DNA from: Pseudomonadota bacterium
GTDB taxonomy: Bacteria; Pseudomonadota; Gammaproteobacteria; UBA9214
DNA: 33,125 bases
Reading direction: 5' to 3'
Assembly (NCBI GenBank): GCA_029287615.1
Contig: JARFQV010000180.1
Coordinates: 1-33,125 of the forward strand
The notes under the pieces were generated by a model, which did not search any database, was not told where the DNA came from, and worked only from the letters and a program-made list of their open reading frames with translations. Below are positions 33,080-33,125 of this stretch, one piece after another (the first letter of the stretch is position 1; each line of letters opens with the position of its first letter). A program made the position numbers and the translations under genes.

Positions 33080-33125
33080 AGGTGCTTTCTAATTACCTGA
33101 ATAATTTGTAAAAAAATATAATATT

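Noticed and set aside
1-33125. CRISPR arrays, tRNA genes, prophage or defence systems
   Set aside because: No regularly spaced repeats, no tRNA-like cloverleaf with CCA end and no phage or nuclease-cluster genes were seen; the YajD-type HNH protein is a housekeeping family.

Overview
The window reads as a chromosomal segment of a gammaproteobacterium. Two gene blocks point there. HAD hydrolase / rppH / ptsP and argC / DUF6776 / bactofilin / erpA / M23 peptidase / tyrS follow an order I know from Pseudomonas-type genomes, and YajD, YggX and Mak are typical gammaproteobacterial families. Two TlpA-type redoxins, a Tll0287-like cytochrome, several extracytoplasmic redox genes and an FNR-type site suggest a respiratory organism that meets low oxygen. 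This is inference from gene content; no rRNA is present to place it.

Layout. 1-2394: gene-poor, with one secreted c-type cytochrome (minus strand) under a perfect FNR-type site. 2395-6448: fructokinase (mak), the periplasmic B12-binding protein (btuF), a small membrane protein, a YajD-type HNH protein, and a secreted unknown overlapping a TlpA redoxin. 6528-13158: cobalamin acquisition. A promoter and cobalamin riboswitch precede btuB-tonB-pduO, and a second minus-strand group is HAD hydrolase-btuC-btuD. With btuF this gives outer-membrane uptake, energisation, periplasmic capture, inner-membrane import and adenosylation. 13301-16198: rppH and ptsP. 16199-19873: an orphan solute-binding protein, then porin, FMN-binding protein and PepSY membrane protein; the porin promoter overlaps a Fur-like box. 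20109-21780: a variant A-type Fe-S carrier overlapping an ATP-grasp ligase. 21804-25713 (minus): yggX, hemJ, a TlpA redoxin, DUF4126 and a CLC chloride protein. 25947-33079: argC, DUF6776, bactofilin, erpA, citrate synthase, M23 peptidase (minus) and tyrS, with a 287-bp MITE-like element between DUF6776 and bactofilin.

Themes. Iron, Fe-S and haem genes cluster in 17-29 kb: the Fur-box operon, two A-type carriers, YggX and HemJ. Corrinoid salvage dominates 3-13 kb. The best candidates for something not well described are the Fur-box porin/flavoprotein/PepSY operon, the variant IscA plus ATP-grasp pair, and the TA-flanked inverted-repeat element. Genes are tightly packed, with many stop/start overlaps and convergent pairs with almost no gap. 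Long antisense ORFs in the track are codon-bias shadows and were left out. No tRNA, rRNA, CRISPR array or complete insertion sequence was seen.
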